A stretch of 64,000 nucleotides of DNA from NCBI RefSeq assembly GCF_005849285.1, contig NZ_CP040517.1:2052501-2116500 (forward strand), written 5' to 3'. Below the pieces are notes generated by a model. The model saw only the letters and a list, made by a program, of their open reading frames with translations. It did no database searches and was not told the origin of the DNA. Every line of letters starts with the position of its first letter. The first letter of the stretch is position 1. Shown piece by piece: positions 44,470 through 53,053 of the stretch. Source of the stretch: Luteithermobacter gelatinilyticus. Lineage in GTDB: Bacteria; Pseudomonadota; Alphaproteobacteria; Sphingomonadales; Emcibacteraceae. A program made the translations under genes and the position numbers.

Positions 44470-46163
44470 CCTGTTTTCCCCTCCTGATCAAGCAGCGTGC
44501 TGTCCAACCCGTACAGATCTATAGCCTCACGGCGGGTGATATAACCGTTTTTCAGGTCCGCGAGCACTTCCGACGCCGGGCGGGTGCGCGGATCCCCAAA
44601 GCCCCCACCATTGCCCGTGACAATGCGCACAATGTCCCCTTGTTCAAGCGGCCGATTGCTGGCGTGATCCAAACATTCCGTCGTTCCATCCGCATGGAGA
44701 ATTTCCAGCCGGTTCAGAGACCCCTCTCCCCCGCCTTTTACGCCCCAGGGCGGAATACGCGTGCGGGTATATCCCGCAGTAAGCCACGCCCTTTCCCCGA
44801 GAATCTTATACCGCAGGTCGATCCCCTTGCCGCCCCGGTAGCGTCCGGGCCCTGCCGGTTCATCATTCAATGCCAGCCGCTCCACCGCTATGCCGTTGCG
44901 CGCCTCATTTACTTCTACCGGGCAGGTAAAGGTATCGCCGTGCGAGGCGGAAAACTGAGCATTTTCACCATCCTTGCTGGCACCCGCGCCCCAGCCGCCG
45001 ATTTCCGGTTCGATGAAGGTGTGCTCCCGTCCCTCGGCATCCCGACTGCGGATAAGGGTTGCACAGATGGAGGCAAAATGTCCGGCAGGCATACGATCGG
45101 GCATATGCGGCGCCAACGCCTTGCAGATCAGATCGGCAGAGCGAATCTTGTTTTCATAATACAGGCCGACGGCCGCGGGACGTTCGGCATGAAACAATGT
45201 CCCCGGTGTTGTCATCAGCTTGAGAGGGCGAAAACTGCCGGCATTGGCCCAGCGCTCCGGGGCCGCCACCCCCTTGAAAACCGCCTGAGCACTGACCAGC
45301 GTGGCGTAATAACTGGCATTTACCGGGCCCTCATCCTGCGGCGGGTTATCGCGCAAATCGACAATAAACTCATCATCCGTAATGGTCACTACTGCCCGAA
45401 TTTTCCGTCCGTCATCCAGTTTATCTTCCGCTTCAAAACGGCCCTTGGGAAGTTTGCGAAGACCATGACGGGCAACCATCTCGCCGTATTCGAGATAACG
45501 ACGGATGGCCTGTCTCACAGTTTTCTGACCGTATTTGCGACACAAATCCTCCAGACGCTGTGCCCCGATACGCAGCGCCGATATGCCGGCCCACAGGTCG
45601 CCCGTCGCCTGATCCGGCAAACGGCTGTTAGCGCGGATGATGTCAAAAACCGCCTCTACCGGCCGGCCGCCATCAAACAGCCGGATTTCCGGCAGGATCA
45701 AGCCTTCCTGAAAAAGTTCAGTGGCCAGCGGCGACAGCGAACCTGGCGTCATGCCGCCAATATCCACCCAATGCCCCTTATTTGCCGTCCAGGCAATGAT
45801 CTCACCGTCATGAAAGACGGGCATCGCCAGAACCACGTCATTGGCGTGACTTACCCCCCCGGTAAAGGGGTCATTGGCAATAAAGACATCACCGGGCCGG
45901 AAGCCCCGCTCCTTGTATTTATGGATAATGGCCTTGACCGAAGGATCCAGCATGCCCACAAAGCTTGGGATTCCGGCGCCGGCGCTGGCCAGTTCCCCGT
46001 CGGCATCGGTTATGGCCACACCAAAATCAAGCACCTCATAAATCACCGAACTCATGGCCGCCAGGGCCATGGCGGCAAACATCTCATCCGCAATCGCGGT
46101 CAGCGAATTCTGGATAATCTCCAGCGTGATAGGGTCTATATGATCGGTCTGTAAAGACGGCAT
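44466..46163 (-). CDS. hyuB: Hydantoinase B/oxoprolinase family protein, third hyuB
   Basis: This 565-residue HyuB-type protein has ADEMFAAMALAAMSSVIYEVLDFGVAI near 20-45, ANDPFTGGVSHANDV near 95 and GGFGDPRTR near the end. It is more diverged from the two upstream hyuB copies than those are from each other. The HyuB subunit binds the metal and substrate and works with the HyuA ATPase to open cyclic amides or similar rings at the cost of ATP. It sits after the NCS1 permease and before the MFS gene. Confidence 0.85.
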   Translation of the reverse strand: MPSLQTDHIDPITLEIIQNSLTAIADEMFAAMALAAMSSVIYEVLDFGVAITDADGELASAGAGIPSFVGMLDPSVKAIIHKYKERGFRPGDVFIANDPFTGGVSHANDVVLAMPVFHDGEIIAWTANKGHWVDIGGMTPGSLSPLATELFQEGLILPEIRLFDGGRPVEAVFDIIRANSRLPDQATGDLWAGISALRIGAQRLEDLCRKYGQKTVRQAIRRYLEYGEMVARHGLRKLPKGRFEAEDKLDDGRKIRAVVTITDDEFIVDLRDNPPQDEGPVNASYYATLVSAQAVFKGVAAPERWANAGSFRPLKLMTTPGTLFHAERPAAVGLYYENKIRSADLICKALAPHMPDRMPAGHFASICATLIRSRDAEGREHTFIEPEIGGWGAGASKDGENAQFSASHGDTFTCPVEVNEARNGIAVERLALNDEPAGPGRYRGGKGIDLRYKILGERAWLTAGYTRTRIPPWGVKGGGEGSLNRLEILHADGTTECLDHASNRPLEQGDIVRIVTGNGGGFGDPRTRPASEVLADLKNGYITRREAIDLYGLDSTLLDQEGKTG

Positions 46164-46169
46164 GGCCCC

Positions 46170-47489
46170 TTATCCTTCTATTTTGCCTTGTGTTTCCGGC
46201 GCCCCGGTCGTTTTTTTGCGCCATTTCAGCAATACATATAAAACCGCCGCCAGCAGGATGGAATCCACTGAGGCAATATAGGTAAGGCTGATCACCTCAT
46301 GAGCGGCAAGATAACCCATCACCGTGGCTGCCCCCCAGGCAGTAAAGGCCGCCACGTCATAGGAGGGTTCCCGCTCAAGATCCTGTGGATCCACACCCCG
46401 TCGACGCAACAGCAAAACATCCAGCACATAAATCGCCCCGATCGGCGGGATGGTAATCCCAAGGAACAAAAGAAAATCAGTGAAATATTCCTGCGCCCGC
46501 ATCAGGGCAAGACCCGTGCCAACAAGACCGATCACCAGAATGATCTGCCACAAATGGACACGCCGGATGATGGTCGATAAGGAAAGTCCCGAGGAATATA
46601 GACAGAGGACGTTGGACGACCAGGCCCCGAGCAGCAGCAGGAAAAAGGCCGGCAATCCGATCCCGATGGCAATCATAATGCCAATCAGATCGCTTTCTCC
46701 GGTTGCGCCACTGGGTACCGCGGTCAGAAACAATATAAGGGGAAACGTGAGCCCAAGCGCCAGAAATGCCGCCCAGACAGCATGAGTGACATTGCGGGCA
46801 AAGCGGCTGTAATCCGGCTGGATAATAACCCCGACAATATAGGTGCCCACCACCGCTGATACCGCCCAGGAAAAGCTGATGGGGGGTGTGTTCGCTACCG
46901 GCCGGGTCCAGGATTTCACATCGCCCCAGGACAGCCAGGCGGCATAGCCGATAAACGCCACCATAAACGGCACCAGATATAACGCCAGTTTGTCTATGCC
47001 CTGAAAACCGGACAATGTCACCCCGATCATCAACGCGCTTCCCAACAGGATGAAAAGCCAAACCGGAAGTTTGATACCGTAAAGGTCAGCCAGGACAAAA
47101 CTGGCCGCTTGTCCAAACACATTGCTGATCACCCCATACCAGCCAATCAGGGTCAGCGCGATCAGCGCATTGACCCAGAGCGCGCCCTTACGTCCAAAGG
47201 CGAATTCCGCCAGCATATAAGTGGAATAGCGAGACTTTGCCCCGACATAGGAGGTGAGCGCCCCCAAAATGCCCAGAATCAGACTGCCGGATACGAATGC
47301 CAGTGCGGCCTTGTGAATTCCCAGGGCACTTCCCACTTGCGCCGCCATTAGGAACACAGCCATACCGATGGTACCGCCAATAATAATAAGCGCAATATGG
47401 ACACCGGAATAGGTATGGTCTTCCGGAACCTGGCTTTGTGCGAAATCTTCGGTCTCTGCGACGCCCAACCCGGAATTATCCCTGTTCAT
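46170..47489 (-). CDS. NCS1 family purine/cytosine/hydantoin-type permease
   Basis: This 439-residue, 12-helix transporter of the nucleobase:cation symporter-1 family has IGGTIGMAVFLMAAQVGSALG (first helix), SYVGAKSRYSTYMLAEFAFGRKG and NVLCLYSSGLSLSTI near helix 8. NCS1 members import cytosine, hydantoins, allantoin or thiamine-like rings, which agrees with its place between two hyuB genes and points to a cyclic-amide substrate. It overlaps the second hyuB by four bases. Confidence 0.87.
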   Translation of the reverse strand: MNRDNSGLGVAETEDFAQSQVPEDHTYSGVHIALIIIGGTIGMAVFLMAAQVGSALGIHKAALAFVSGSLILGILGALTSYVGAKSRYSTYMLAEFAFGRKGALWVNALIALTLIGWYGVISNVFGQAASFVLADLYGIKLPVWLFILLGSALMIGVTLSGFQGIDKLALYLVPFMVAFIGYAAWLSWGDVKSWTRPVANTPPISFSWAVSAVVGTYIVGVIIQPDYSRFARNVTHAVWAAFLALGLTFPLILFLTAVPSGATGESDLIGIMIAIGIGLPAFFLLLLGAWSSNVLCLYSSGLSLSTIIRRVHLWQIILVIGLVGTGLALMRAQEYFTDFLLFLGITIPPIGAIYVLDVLLLRRRGVDPQDLEREPSYDVAAFTAWGAATVMGYLAAHEVISLTYIASVDSILLAAVLYVLLKWRKKTTGAPETQGKIEG

Positions 47490-49159
47490 GAGCCGTCCCC
47501 GATACCATAGACCTCCCGAGCTTCCTCCGGCGTGATAAAGCCGTTGCGCAAATCCGCCTCAATCGCTTCCGGCGCCCGCTCTCGTGGATCACCATAGCCC
47601 CCGCCGGTCGCCGTCACCAGGCGCACCACATCATCTTTTTGCAGCGGCAGCGCCGTCACCATGCTGTGGCGTTCGCGGGCGCCGTTGGCGCGCAAAATCT
47701 CCACATAGTTGGGGGTGCCGTCCTGTCCGCCATTCAGGCCCCAGGGGGGACAACTATCCCGGCTGAACGTAACGGTGAGCGCCGCCTCATCCGCCCTCAT
47801 ACGATAATCGAGGACCACCCCCTTGCCCCCGCGGTACTGCCCGGCCCCGCCAGGGTGGTTATGAAACGCATACTGATCTACCTGGATGCCATAGCGGGCT
47901 TCCGTGAGCTCTACCGGAATGTTATAGGTTTCCCCGTCACCACAGCAGAACTGTCCATTCTGGCCGTCCGCATCATGGGCCGCGCCCCAGCCGCCCACCA
48001 GCGGTTCGCCAAAAATGTAATATTCCCCTGTATCGGCGTGCCTGCCGGACAGAAACGTCCCACACACCGAACGCATATGCCCGGCCGGCAGGCGGTCAGG
48101 CGCAATCGGCGCCAGCGCCTTCCACATCAAATCCGCCGCCGCCGTATCCGTTTCATAATAAATGGAGGTCGGCGCGGGACGTTCCGCGGAAATAATTGTG
48201 CCCGGCGGACAAATGATGTTCACAGGGCGGAAGCACCCACCATTGGCCGGAATATCCGGGTTGGTCAGGCTTTTGACAATGGTCCTGACCGCACAGGACA
48301 GGCTGGTCAGCGAACAATTGATCGGCCCAGGCGCCTGGGCCGCCGTTCCGGTGAAGTCCGCCGTCACGCTCTCGCCATCCACAATGACCCGAACCTTGAT
48401 CGTGAACGGCCCATTGCCCAGTCCGTCACTTTCGATGATGTCTTCGGCTTCATAGACCCCATCCGGGATCCTGCGCAGTTCCAGCCGCGTCATCCGCTCG
48501 CCATACTCCAAAAGGTCAGCCATCGCCCCCTTGACGTTTTCACGGCCGAACTTCCGCATCAACTCATGCAGCCGGCGGGCGCCGACCCGGGCGGCGGCAA
48601 CCCCGGCCCACATGTCACCAATGGTACTTTCGGGCAAGCGCACATTGGCCGCAATCATGTCAATCAGGGCCTGGTTCACCCGCCCCTGCTCGATTAATTT
48701 CACATAAGGAAACTGCAAACCTTCCTGATACACTTCCGTGGCATTGGCCGATACGCTGCCGGGAGAGGCGCCGCCCACCTCCGTCCAGTGCGCCTTGTTC
48801 ACGGTGAATGCCACCAGTTCCCCTTCGAAAAAAACTGGCAGCACAATCGACACATCCGAAAGATGGGTTCCGCCCCCGCCATAAGGGTCATTGGCGATAA
48901 AGACGTCGCCATCGTGAATGTCGTCTTTTGCGCCGTACCGGGTCAGGATTTCCTGCACCGTGGTATCCAGAGTGGCCAGAAACAGCGTCACCCCGTCGCC
49001 CTGGGTCAGCAATTCTCCCTTCGCATCCGTCAGTCCCACGGCAAAGTCCAGGGTTTCATAGATAATCGTGCTCATGGCCGTGCGGGCAAGCGCACTGAAC
49101 ATTTCGTCTCCTGTCGCCACCAGCGCATCCTTGATGATTTCCGAAGTAAAACGATCCAT
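47486..49159 (-). CDS. hyuB: Hydantoinase B/oxoprolinase family protein, second hyuB
   Basis: A 557-residue HyuB protein clearly paralogous to the first hyuB: same length and nearly superimposable motifs (GDEMFSALARTAMSTIIYETLDFAVGLTDAKG, IANDPYGGGGTHLSDVSIVLPVFF, GGYGDPRER). The two probably arose by tandem duplication. Diversified copies in one operon suggest two related substrates or a heteromeric complex with one HyuA. Confidence 0.86.
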   Translation of the reverse strand: MDRFTSEIIKDALVATGDEMFSALARTAMSTIIYETLDFAVGLTDAKGELLTQGDGVTLFLATLDTTVQEILTRYGAKDDIHDGDVFIANDPYGGGGTHLSDVSIVLPVFFEGELVAFTVNKAHWTEVGGASPGSVSANATEVYQEGLQFPYVKLIEQGRVNQALIDMIAANVRLPESTIGDMWAGVAAARVGARRLHELMRKFGRENVKGAMADLLEYGERMTRLELRRIPDGVYEAEDIIESDGLGNGPFTIKVRVIVDGESVTADFTGTAAQAPGPINCSLTSLSCAVRTIVKSLTNPDIPANGGCFRPVNIICPPGTIISAERPAPTSIYYETDTAAADLMWKALAPIAPDRLPAGHMRSVCGTFLSGRHADTGEYYIFGEPLVGGWGAAHDADGQNGQFCCGDGETYNIPVELTEARYGIQVDQYAFHNHPGGAGQYRGGKGVVLDYRMRADEAALTVTFSRDSCPPWGLNGGQDGTPNYVEILRANGARERHSMVTALPLQKDDVVRLVTATGGGYGDPRERAPEAIEADLRNGFITPEEAREVYGIGDGS

Positions 49160-49165
49160 GCCCTG

Positions 49166-50839
49166 TCACACCTTTACGTTATAATCTGCGTGCGCCTGTT
49201 CCGGCGTGATATACCCGTTTTTCAGATCCCGCTCGACCGCCCGGCGATCCCTGGCGTCGGGATCTCCATACCCCCCGCCATTGGCCGTCACCAAGCGAAT
49301 AACTTCTCCCTTTTCCGCCCGCACCGTAGTGCACATGCCATAGCGCTCCACACGGCCGTCATGACGCAGGATCTGGGCATAGTTGTTGGTCCCTTCCCGG
49401 CCCCCGACCATACCCCAGGGGCGGCTTTCGGTACGGCTTGCGGCATAAGTCAGAAACGCCTCTTCCGATGTCACCCGGTAATCCAGGACAACCCCCTTGC
49501 CGCCGCGATACTGTCCGGCGCCCCCCCCTTCCATGTTGAAGGCATATTGATCAATCTGAAGGCCGTAACGGGTTTCAAAAAGCTCTACCGGAATATTGAA
49601 GGTTTCCCCGTTGGCACAGCAGAACTGGCCATTATCCCCGTCCATCCCGTCGGACGCCCCCCAGCCGCCCACCAGCGGTTCGCCCATGACAAACAGCTCC
49701 CCGCTGTCGGGATGAATGCCGGAAATGAACGTTGCCCCGACGCTGCGCTGATGCCCTGCCGGCAGGCGGTCCGGCACCACGGGCGCCAGCGCCTTCCACA
49801 TCACGTCTATGGCCGCAATCAGGGGCTCATAATATAACGATACCGGGGCCGGCGATTGGGCCGAAATCAGGGTCTTGTCAGGACAGATGACCTCCAGCGC
49901 CCGGAAACAACCGCCATTGGCCGGAATTTCCGTATTGGTCACCGCCTTGAACAGACACCGCGCCCCGGTGACCAGCCCGGTATAGGAACAATTGATCGGT
50001 CCTGGCACCTGCGGATCTGTGCCGGTAAAATCCGTAATCATCTTGTCATCTGTGATCGTCACCTTGACCCGGATTTTAAACGGCCCGTTGCCAAGACCGT
50101 CATCCTCGACCACATCTTCCGCTTCATAAACGCCATTGGGCAGTTTCTGCAATTCCACCCGGGTCATGCGGTCGCCATAATCCAGAAGCTCCTCCATGGC
50201 TGTGAGCACCTCATCCCGGCCATATTTTTCCATCAGTTCCAGAATGCGTTTTGCCCCGACCCTGGCGGCGGCAACCCCGGCATGCATGTCCCCGATGGTG
50301 GACTCCGGCAGGCGCACATTGTCCCGGATCAGGCGCACCAGGGAAGAATTCTGACGGCCTTCCTCATAGAGTTTCAAAAATCTGAAATGCAGGCCTTCCT
50401 GAAAAATTTCCGTCGCCTCGGTGGACACGCTGCCAGGCTTCGTGCCGCCCACCTCTGTCCAGTGGGCCTTGTTCACCGTAAAAGCCACCAGTTCCTCACC
50501 GAAAAATACCGGCAGCACAATCACCACATCTGACAGATGAGTCCCTCCGCCTTCATAGGGTGAATTGGTGATGAACACATCGCCAGGGCGAATATCTCCG
50601 GGGTTTGGGTAATGCTGCAACGTGCTTTGTACAGCCGTATCCAGTGTCGCCAGAAACGCTGTCACCCCGTTGCCCTGGGCCAGCAGATTGCCGCGGGCAT
50701 CTGTGGCCCCCACTGCAAAATCGGTTGTCTCATAAATGATCGGGCTCATGGAGGTGCGCACCATGGCGTTGAACATCTCATCCCCCAGCGCCACAAGGGA
50801 ATCCTTGATGATTTCGCTGGTAAAAACATCACCGCTCAT
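49166..50839 (-). CDS. hyuB: Hydantoinase B/oxoprolinase family protein, first hyuB
   Basis: This 557-residue HyuB family protein has GDEMFNAMVRTSMSPIIYETTDFAVGATDARG, TNSPYEGGGTHLSDVVIVLPVFF and GGYGDPDAR. It begins four bases after the hyuA stop, so the pair is translationally coupled and probably the core heteromer. By family it takes part in ATP-dependent ring opening of hydantoins, 5-oxoproline, caprolactam-like lactams or carboxylation of ketones; the sequence alone does not choose among these. Confidence 0.88.
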   Translation of the reverse strand: MSGDVFTSEIIKDSLVALGDEMFNAMVRTSMSPIIYETTDFAVGATDARGNLLAQGNGVTAFLATLDTAVQSTLQHYPNPGDIRPGDVFITNSPYEGGGTHLSDVVIVLPVFFGEELVAFTVNKAHWTEVGGTKPGSVSTEATEIFQEGLHFRFLKLYEEGRQNSSLVRLIRDNVRLPESTIGDMHAGVAAARVGAKRILELMEKYGRDEVLTAMEELLDYGDRMTRVELQKLPNGVYEAEDVVEDDGLGNGPFKIRVKVTITDDKMITDFTGTDPQVPGPINCSYTGLVTGARCLFKAVTNTEIPANGGCFRALEVICPDKTLISAQSPAPVSLYYEPLIAAIDVMWKALAPVVPDRLPAGHQRSVGATFISGIHPDSGELFVMGEPLVGGWGASDGMDGDNGQFCCANGETFNIPVELFETRYGLQIDQYAFNMEGGGAGQYRGGKGVVLDYRVTSEEAFLTYAASRTESRPWGMVGGREGTNNYAQILRHDGRVERYGMCTTVRAEKGEVIRLVTANGGGYGDPDARDRRAVERDLKNGYITPEQAHADYNVKV

Positions 50840-50842
50840 GGC

Positions 50843-52939
50843 TCAGTCCTCCGCCCTTATCTCGACGTGGTAATTCCCATAATCATCAATGGTAACCCGA
50901 TGACCGGGGGAGACCACCAGCGTGACCGATGGTTCCTGTACAACAGCCGGACCATACAACTCCATGCCCGGTTCCAGCTTCAGCCCGTCATAGATCAGGG
51001 CCTCATGGAGTCCGTGCTGATCAAAATCGACCTTGCGGGTATGCAGAATGGTTTCTTCCAGTGCCCGACCGGTGACCGGTTTTTTCGCAAGTTCCGGTTT
51101 CGGCACCTCCACCTTGGCGACCAGATGGAAATTGACAATCTGCACGCCGGTGTCCAGCCGATAGGTAAAACGTTTTTCATGGGCCGCGTGGAACCGCGCG
51201 ATTGCCGCGTCAATGTCCGGACCGCCGTCCTCGCGCAACGGAAACGGCACCTTGACCGTATGTTCCTGCCCGCGGTAACGCATGTCGGCAAAATATTCAA
51301 ATGCTATCTCCGCCTCTGCGACCTTCACTCCGTCGGCCTGATAATCCTGATGGGATTGGGCAGTCATGGCGGCAAAAGTTGCGGCGATCGTGGCGGCATT
51401 TCCCGCTTCAACCGATAAGGGTTTGGTTTGCAGATAATCACGTCTGAGATCGGTCAGCAACATGCCCCAAGCAGAAAACACAGAAGAATTCACCGGTACG
51501 ATCACGCGCGGCACCTTTAATTCTTCTGCCAGGGCGACGGCATGCATTGCCCCACCTCCGCCAAAGGCGATCAGGGCAAAATCACGCGGATCGTGTCCCT
51601 TGTTGGTGGAGACCAGCCGCAGCGCATTGGTCATATTGGCATTGGCGATGCGCACAATTCCCCGCGCCAGTTCCTGCCGGTTCATCCCCAGTTCCTTTTC
51701 AAGCGGGGCGAAAGCAGCCGCAACAGCATCCCAGTCGGGTTCCACTTCCCCGCCTACAAAACTAGCCGGATCAATCCGGCCCAGAACCAGATTGGCATCC
51801 GTGGTGGTGGGCTTGGTGCCCCCCTTGCCATAAGCCGCCGGGCCTGGCATGGCTCCGGCCGACTGCGGCCCCACATGGAGTTTCCCGCCTTCATCCACCC
51901 ACGCGATTGATCCGCCGCCATTACCGATTTCAACAATTTCGGAAACCGGGGTCTGAATCGGATAGCCGGGGTTTTTCCGGTCCTTTTCAATATAATATTC
52001 CGTGGTAACCTTGACCTCGCCGCCCTCAATCAGGGTGCATTTCGCCGTCGTCCCCCCGATATCCAGAACAATCAGGTTTTCCTCACCAATTGCCCGGCCC
52101 AGATAGGCGGCCGCGAAAATGCCGCTGGCAGGTCCGGATTCCACCATGGTGATGGGGTTGGCCTTGGCCGCCTCCACCGTGGCGATGCCGCCATTGGATT
52201 GCATCATATAGGGCTTTTCCTTAAATCCTCCGGCGGCCAGTTTTTCTTCCAGGGATTCAATATATTTTTTGGCGATGGGATGTACATAAGCCGACAAAAC
52301 CGTGGTGTTGGTCCGCTCATATTCCCGCCACTCACGACTGATTTCATGGGACGCGAGCACAGATACTTCCGGCCACAATTCCTTTAGCCCTGCCACAACC
52401 TTCCGTTCATTTTCCGCATTGATATAGGCATGCAGAAAACATACGGCGATGGCCTCGACCCCTTCCGCCTTGAAGAATTTCACCAGCTCCGGCAGCGGTG
52501 TCAAATCAACCTCTTTCTGAATTTCCCCCTTATAGCTCACCCGCTCATCCAGTTCCGTACGCAGATACCGCTCCACAAAGGGTTTGGGTTTGCGGAAATT
52601 AAAGTTAAACAGGTCCGGGCGGTTGCCACGGGCGATTTCCAGAACGTCCCTGAATCCCTTAGTGGTAATGAGTGCTGTTTTGACCCCTTTCTTTTCGGTC
52701 AGCGCATTGATCACCACCGTTGAGCCATGGGCAAAAAAAGCCAAATCACCGGCACTAAGCCCAACCTTGGCCATGGCATTCATCACCCCGGCTTCAAAAT
52801 TCGGCGGGGTTGTGTCCGCCTTGGCGGTTTTTACCTCGCCGCATTTTCCTGTTGCGGGATCAAGATCGTAATACACCAGATCAGTAAATGTACCGCCAAC
52901 ATCACTGGCTGCGCGATAAAGATTGCTCATTTTTTTCAT
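50843..52939 (-). CDS. hyuA: Hydantoinase A/oxoprolinase family ATPase subunit
   Basis: This 698-residue ASKHA-fold protein has an N-terminal phosphate-binding loop ASDVGGTFTDLVYYD, VIDIGGTTAKCTLI-type second loop (LDIGGTTAKCTLIEGG near 293), FGGGGAMHAVALAEEL near 466 and a C-terminal DYGNYHVEIRAED. It supplies the ATP-dependent activation for the three HyuB proteins. It is the first gene of a compact seven-gene minus-strand operon (hyuA, hyuB, hyuB, permease, hyuB, MFS, small membrane protein). Confidence 0.89.
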   Translation of the reverse strand: MKKMSNLYRAASDVGGTFTDLVYYDLDPATGKCGEVKTAKADTTPPNFEAGVMNAMAKVGLSAGDLAFFAHGSTVVINALTEKKGVKTALITTKGFRDVLEIARGNRPDLFNFNFRKPKPFVERYLRTELDERVSYKGEIQKEVDLTPLPELVKFFKAEGVEAIAVCFLHAYINAENERKVVAGLKELWPEVSVLASHEISREWREYERTNTTVLSAYVHPIAKKYIESLEEKLAAGGFKEKPYMMQSNGGIATVEAAKANPITMVESGPASGIFAAAYLGRAIGEENLIVLDIGGTTAKCTLIEGGEVKVTTEYYIEKDRKNPGYPIQTPVSEIVEIGNGGGSIAWVDEGGKLHVGPQSAGAMPGPAAYGKGGTKPTTTDANLVLGRIDPASFVGGEVEPDWDAVAAAFAPLEKELGMNRQELARGIVRIANANMTNALRLVSTNKGHDPRDFALIAFGGGGAMHAVALAEELKVPRVIVPVNSSVFSAWGMLLTDLRRDYLQTKPLSVEAGNAATIAATFAAMTAQSHQDYQADGVKVAEAEIAFEYFADMRYRGQEHTVKVPFPLREDGGPDIDAAIARFHAAHEKRFTYRLDTGVQIVNFHLVAKVEVPKPELAKKPVTGRALEETILHTRKVDFDQHGLHEALIYDGLKLEPGMELYGPAVVQEPSVTLVVSPGHRVTIDDYGNYHVEIRAED

Positions 52940-53016
52940 CCTGATTGTTGTGCCGCCACCAATGGCGGTGCCAAACCACGTCCCGGCGCTGTTTTCCGGG
53001 ATTCATTACGGGGTTA

Positions 53017-53045
53017 GGGCAGGCACCTGTCAGGGGTGCCCGCCC
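53017..53045. terminator. Strong hairpin between receptor 3 and the hyu operon
   Basis: GGGCAGGCACC (53017-53027) pairs with GGTGCCCGCCC (53035-53045) with one mismatch. It is just downstream of the receptor stop at 53054 on the minus strand and upstream of hyuA. No U-tract follows, so it could be a Rho-assisted terminator or an attenuator for hyuA. Confidence 0.55.
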
Positions 53046-53053
53046 CTCACGGA

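Noticed and set aside
44421-46154. 577-codon open frame opposite the third hyuB, and similar long antisense frames (for example 39053-40747, 24254-25402)
   Set aside because: They lie exactly over genes with strong family motifs on the other strand, have no recognisable domains, and are explained by the GC-biased codon use of the real gene.
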